Assembly (NCBI RefSeq): GCF_009901525.1
Contig: NZ_CP019288.1
Span: 4,679,501-4,743,500 of the forward strand
Source: Kordia antarctica
GTDB lineage: Bacteria; Bacteroidota; Bacteroidia; Flavobacteriales; Flavobacteriaceae
Reading direction: 5' to 3'
Length of the DNA stretch: 64,000 nt
A program made the translations under genes and the position numbers. The notes under the pieces were generated by a model. That model had not been told where the DNA came from, made no database searches, and was given only the letters and a program-made list of their open reading frames with translations. Positions 61,001 through 64,000 of the stretch are shown in pieces. Numbering within the stretch: position 1 is the stretch's first letter; each line of letters begins with the position of its first letter.

Positions 61001-64000
61001 TATTAAATACCTATTGGTATGGCGCAGGAGATCCCAAACTTAAAACAACAGAATTACAATTCTATCACATACATGCATCACTAGCTAAAACTCTTAAATT
61101 AAGTATTCAGGAATTGTTAGCTAGTTTTAAATTATTTGGGAGTCCATTTGATGGTTTTCCAAATGCTCCAGCAGAAGTATTTTATTATGTATCACAACTT
61201 AATGATACTAGAAACATTGGTTTATCTATAGAAAAATTGGCAGATTCTTATACTGGAACTGCTTTCTTTGAATTGCAAAATGATAAAGCAACGAATGTAA
61301 TTTTTGAAGAAATATGTAAAACAGTTTGGGAGAACCTAGCATCAAAAATAAGTGCTATTTATACGGAACATTCAAAAGCGTATGATACCCTAGCAAATGA
61401 CTTTGCCACTTTACCTACCTATGTCGGTAATGTTCCAAACCTAAAAGATGAATTATACCAACTACTCGCACACGAGTTGGAAATTGAATATAAACTCTTT
61501 GAAGATATATTGGATTATGAAGATAATAAATGGTATGTGTCTTGTCTTGCCAATAGTATCGCTAAAACAGATTGGATTAGTGGAAGCGATATAGTGTTTA
61601 CTCCTATATTCAGGTATTTATATCGAATTGGCTTATACACTAAAGGTTTTGAATTAGGTGATAACGGACTTCACGCGCTATTTGATAGCTACGCCAATAA
61701 CAGCTATTCATTACCTGTAACTGATGCTTTATTTTGGTTAGGAAATGACTTTTCTACTCACAATTTCTTCCATATACTATGGCTTAAAAAGCTAACAGCT
61801 ATCAAAAATACTTTTAGTATTGATTATCAAAGCCTGTTTACTCAAATAGAAGCGCTAAACATACTTACAGGAATACCAAGTGCGGCAAATTTGAATATTA
61901 TTCTTGATACTTGTTATACCGACTTATCATTACTTGACAATTTAGAAGTCACAAATCAACAATTCAAAGATGCTTATTTGCGAGCGCAATGTTTGGCAAT
62001 AAACCCAAAAGATTTAATTGAAACTTTGACTTCAACATTCAAGCTTTTAAAATTTGAAAATGAAATAGCAATCTCTATACCAACAATATGGTCTTGGGTT
62101 TGGGATGATTTTAAAGTGAGTGGCAATAACCCAATAACTATTGGAGATGAAAAAGCAGAAATATATACCTTATTAAAGTCTAAATATACCGATGAGCAAT
62201 GGCCTAAAATAATAACGCCTATCCATAATAAATTCCGCACCAAGTTGCGTGATGCATTAGTTGCATATTACATTCATAATAAGTCTTATGATAATGAAAA
62301 TGATATTTATGGACACTTTCTATTAGATCCAGAGATGGAAGCTTGTATGAAGACTTCACGAATCAAATTAGCTATTTCAGGAGTACAATTACTAATACAC
62401 AAAGCATTGATGGGGCTAGAACCTGAAGTTTGCCCAAATGAGGACAATAAACAAGAATGGAAATGGCGTAAAAATTATCGCGTATGGGAAGCCAATAGAA
62501 AAGTATTTCTCTATCCTGAAAATTGGATAGAACCCGAATTACGTTTAGATAAAAGTGAATTCTTCGAAGAGTTGGAAGATCTTTTGTTACAAAATGAAAT
62601 TAATGACGAGAATGCCGAAAAAGCAATGCAACGCTATTTAACTAACCTTAATAAAGTAGCTCGTTTAGACATTAGAGGCACGTATTTAGAAGTAGATTAT
62701 AATGGCGATCCAGATCCAGGTGCGTTGCACGTAGTTGGCAGAACATTTAGTACTCCCCATGAATATTATTACAGAAAAAGAGATTCCGATAAATATTGGA
62801 CAGCTTGGGAAAAATTAGAGATAGATATAGATGGAGACCATATTATACTTGTATTTCATAATAGAAAGCTGCACCTGTACTGGCCTATGTTCATTGAAAA
62901 AGAGCATAGAAAAATTAAAATAGGCGAAGATAACGCCCCTTATTTCGAAATAAGAATGTGTTACTCTAAACTAGAATTTGGTAAATGGAGTTCGAAGAGA
63001 ATTTTAGAAGGTCATGTTTTGGCAGGTCATCTTGCGGGTAAAGGATGTTTCAATAACCTTAGATATAAACTAGGTCAAGATGTAGGTTCAAACGAAATCC
63101 ATAACGGCTCTCTTGTATGGGGTAATGATACTTTTTTTGATTATGCGCCAGTAAGTATGAATAAGAATAAATTCTTCTTCTGGGCAGAAAACAGAAAGGA
63201 TTCTGGTGAATTAATAATTCATATCAGAAGAGATTTTGATGATCGTTTTGATGATTATCACGATGGATATACAGAACTCGCCTATGAAGATTCGTTTAAA
63301 ATTAGTGCCTGTGATGATCGCTTAGAAATAATTCCGCCTGTAATAGAGGAAGTCATATTTGATGATTTAACAAATGGCAAACGATTTTTGGCGCGCCCTT
63401 ATAACACATTGCCAGATGGTCAATTAATGATTGAAGGTAAGGATAACGAAGAAGATATGTACCCAGTAGGAGGACTTTATGTGAAAAAGGAAATTACGCA
63501 CAGTCATGGAAGCATTAAAATATTACATAAAACAAATAGCATCTACCATTTAACGTACCCGCATCAATTTAAACACGCAACTTTCGAAATGCCTTTTTTT
63601 CTAAAAGATAATATACACACCTTATTTTTTGAGAAAAGAATTGAACAGAAGTGTGTTAAAATTCCTGTTTTTAGTAACGGAGCAACTACATGGTATACGA
63701 CTGAACAAAGAAATGTGCTTTCAAAATATTATGTACAACCACATGAGCATCCTTATGCTTGTTTAATGTTGGGTGAGTTTAATCAATATGGAATAAAAGG
63801 CTTACTGTCCTCACGCAATCCAAATAACCAACTAAGAAGACAGGCTCAGCATAACAACTATTTTATACATCAATACCTGCCAATTCTACAACAGATAAAT
63901 TACCCTTTCCCTATTGATGAATTTGACTTTAGTTATTTTGGAGCTTACCAAAAATACAATTGGGAAATATTTTTTCATGCCCCATCACTTATTGCAAAGC
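58060..64000 (+). CDS. TcA subunit of the Tc toxin complex (3' end outside window)
   Basis: The frame is open from the ATG at 58060 to the last base of the window: at least 1980 residues, with no stop. Diagnostic parts are KCSCKHCQSVYSPAAYLTDM (about 589-608), the conserved TcA signature; WEANRKVFLYPENWIEPELR (about 1483-1502); a neuraminidase-like region (RLDIRGTYLEVDYNG near 1535); and YNWEIFFHAPSL close to the edge. TcA forms the pentameric injection channel and its neuraminidase-like and receptor-binding parts contact the host cell. The rest of the protein lies beyond the window. With the upstream fused TcB-TcC this makes a complete-looking Tc locus. Confidence 0.93.
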   Translation, partial: MKTIIQGIINHPSNTDLTKYLKFLCLELYACTLSAAQKIKDIPFDTKGNFKIELEEGDIAVQYLVKLVYKAGNKKELINASAKLFAGKTHDLSFYFDPKKYEILLPYLQAQVQPHLGDLYIINLNEEQLQQLSSLSKQDITDLRALQLAMVWHEEWKVVVKKYLIIYEGKKDADKDYFQKAFHKLENLLDEFKTCQSILFALAKEGVSHWKQGISLSINQLAEKIENVLAKKWVAIPISSQRVLLDGLGYLRDAILLQAAYDDLYYDAKLIYLSSYDAQTKSNLLNLSLEQNGLSNLLNSESNSNETIIKELKKNAQDFKKKYSVKFDITDLKHVVDWDNRIRNFTPLLALIIPNLRENEWDKTTLLKYTQDHWAALIQAVPSSIKHPTEYDDNKEPIRSYAYDLFSTLTNLFPTEKLVTQLNQSNLPNKDDFYRILRRNPNFDIQNQAVSRHFSIKANDRSPEKVSEKDYKNLQELQRTIKLADGVENLHIVEALFKENLSSGMKISRFGKFEFTKVMQEYHFHEWEIRGVWCRAQAFYDTAKEFVRQYLQYDRVGSFMPAILQNNINTQEALSGLPDMETLFGSLDKCSCKHCQSVYSPAAYLTDMLQWLKSDISCQQSSISGFTELDRRRPDIKYIQLNCKNSNTVLPYIDLVNEVLLSHLDSIPDATLLKDLQTTWETDRLLMEPEHINHISFNNAKAKLKNTLCPINLPYDINWTESRSYLNELGTSQAELIKIFSTNQYANHHTVAWSKAFLGIDTTTYEFLKQVSPTTNFWEIHFNKNNSEKNLDYFLRFFEIEKEDFQQIYETKFVSNKTTLLPLDVDFEGCDWDEFEISSTWEDDDALVHRFVRFLRLRNLSGLTTEQLDRAIYTYNSTDINEASLINLTSIIDLSQKYVLNLDEILVWFSLDPFAPTSSFDWSTYYNNVYRKPSFSANRIAFFDPVFLNSSANTTTVKALSNEQKEWINQSLGLQDGDIYLLNTYWYGAGDPKLKTTELQFYHIHASLAKTLKLSIQELLASFKLFGSPFDGFPNAPAEVFYYVSQLNDTRNIGLSIEKLADSYTGTAFFELQNDKATNVIFEEICKTVWENLASKISAIYTEHSKAYDTLANDFATLPTYVGNVPNLKDELYQLLAHELEIEYKLFEDILDYEDNKWYVSCLANSIAKTDWISGSDIVFTPIFRYLYRIGLYTKGFELGDNGLHALFDSYANNSYSLPVTDALFWLGNDFSTHNFFHILWLKKLTAIKNTFSIDYQSLFTQIEALNILTGIPSAANLNIILDTCYTDLSLLDNLEVTNQQFKDAYLRAQCLAINPKDLIETLTSTFKLLKFENEIAISIPTIWSWVWDDFKVSGNNPITIGDEKAEIYTLLKSKYTDEQWPKIITPIHNKFRTKLRDALVAYYIHNKSYDNENDIYGHFLLDPEMEACMKTSRIKLAISGVQLLIHKALMGLEPEVCPNEDNKQEWKWRKNYRVWEANRKVFLYPENWIEPELRLDKSEFFEELEDLLLQNEINDENAEKAMQRYLTNLNKVARLDIRGTYLEVDYNGDPDPGALHVVGRTFSTPHEYYYRKRDSDKYWTAWEKLEIDIDGDHIILVFHNRKLHLYWPMFIEKEHRKIKIGEDNAPYFEIRMCYSKLEFGKWSSKRILEGHVLAGHLAGKGCFNNLRYKLGQDVGSNEIHNGSLVWGNDTFFDYAPVSMNKNKFFFWAENRKDSGELIIHIRRDFDDRFDDYHDGYTELAYEDSFKISACDDRLEIIPPVIEEVIFDDLTNGKRFLARPYNTLPDGQLMIEGKDNEEDMYPVGGLYVKKEITHSHGSIKILHKTNSIYHLTYPHQFKHATFEMPFFLKDNIHTLFFEKRIEQKCVKIPVFSNGATTWYTTEQRNVLSKYYVQPHEHPYACLMLGEFNQYGIKGLLSSRNPNNQLRRQAQHNNYFIHQYLPILQQINYPFPIDEFDFSYFGAYQKYNWEIFFHAPSLIAK

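Noticed and set aside
1-64000. tRNA or rRNA genes as integration sites
   Set aside because: I found no cloverleaf-type or ribosomal sequence by reading. A dedicated RNA search could not be run, so this is not a firm absence.

Overview
The window is AT-rich, uses ATG, TTG and GTG starts with little Shine-Dalgarno signal, and carries gene families typical of Bacteroidota: grasp-with-spasm peptide maturases, LytTR membrane regulators, candidate TAnnTTTG promoter elements and 'GG' peptide leaders. A marine or host-associated member of the Flavobacteriaceae is the best guess. This is inference from gene content; there is no rRNA or tRNA to anchor it. Almost the whole window is accessory DNA: defence, conflict, mobile and toxin genes, with no clear housekeeping gene.

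Layout. (1) 1-3.6 kb: end of a NACHT NTPase fused to a formylglycine-generating-enzyme-like (FGE) domain, with a sodium:solute symporter starting 2 bases after its stop. (2) 3.7-5.0 kb: a gene remnant and a frameshifted IS1595-like insertion sequence with intact 10-bp flanking direct repeats. (3) 5.3-18.1 kb: a compact seven-gene operon with an uncharacterised protein, a large PLD-type HKD protein, a UPF1-like SF1 helicase with S1-like ends, an uncharacterised protein, a second double-HKD protein, a stand-alone CARF-like protein and a CARF plus PD-(D/E)xK nuclease of the Card1/DUF1887 type. No CRISPR array or cas10 is visible. I do not recognise this combination as a named defence system; it is the strongest candidate for something new. 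(4) 18.8-26.4 kb: an eight-gene operon with two caspase-like proteases, three small envelope or helical proteins, a secreted helical protein, an unknown protein and a membrane LytTR regulator with a periplasmic TPR-like part. (5) 26.5-32.7 kb: a large N6-adenine methyltransferase-like protein, paired palindromes, a six-copy repeat array, small membrane genes and a CI-like repressor, probably part of a mobile element. (6) 32.9-37.0 kb: a grasp-with-spasm RiPP cluster with three precursors, each with a 12-residue loop resembling an EF-hand. (7) 37.5-46.0 kb, minus strand: a type I restriction-modification operon (hsdM, small Cys-rich gene, hsdS, hsdR, DUF45 peptidase) with a Pycsar pair (nucleotide cyclase and membrane effector) inserted between hsdS and hsdR. 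(8) 46.1-47.7 kb: DUF2188 protein, half-size HsdS, IS66 remnant. (9) 47.9-50.3 kb: a two-gene envelope/secreted cassette between two copies of a ~120-bp repeat. (10) 50.6-64 kb: a Tc toxin locus, with a fused TcB-TcC protein carrying a variable HEEQH-containing C-terminus and a TcA subunit running off the end.

Together this reads as a defence and conflict island: several layers of anti-phage systems next to antagonism loci (RiPPs and Tc toxin), assembled by transposition and integration. Functions inside the systems are inferred from families; no homology search could be run here.
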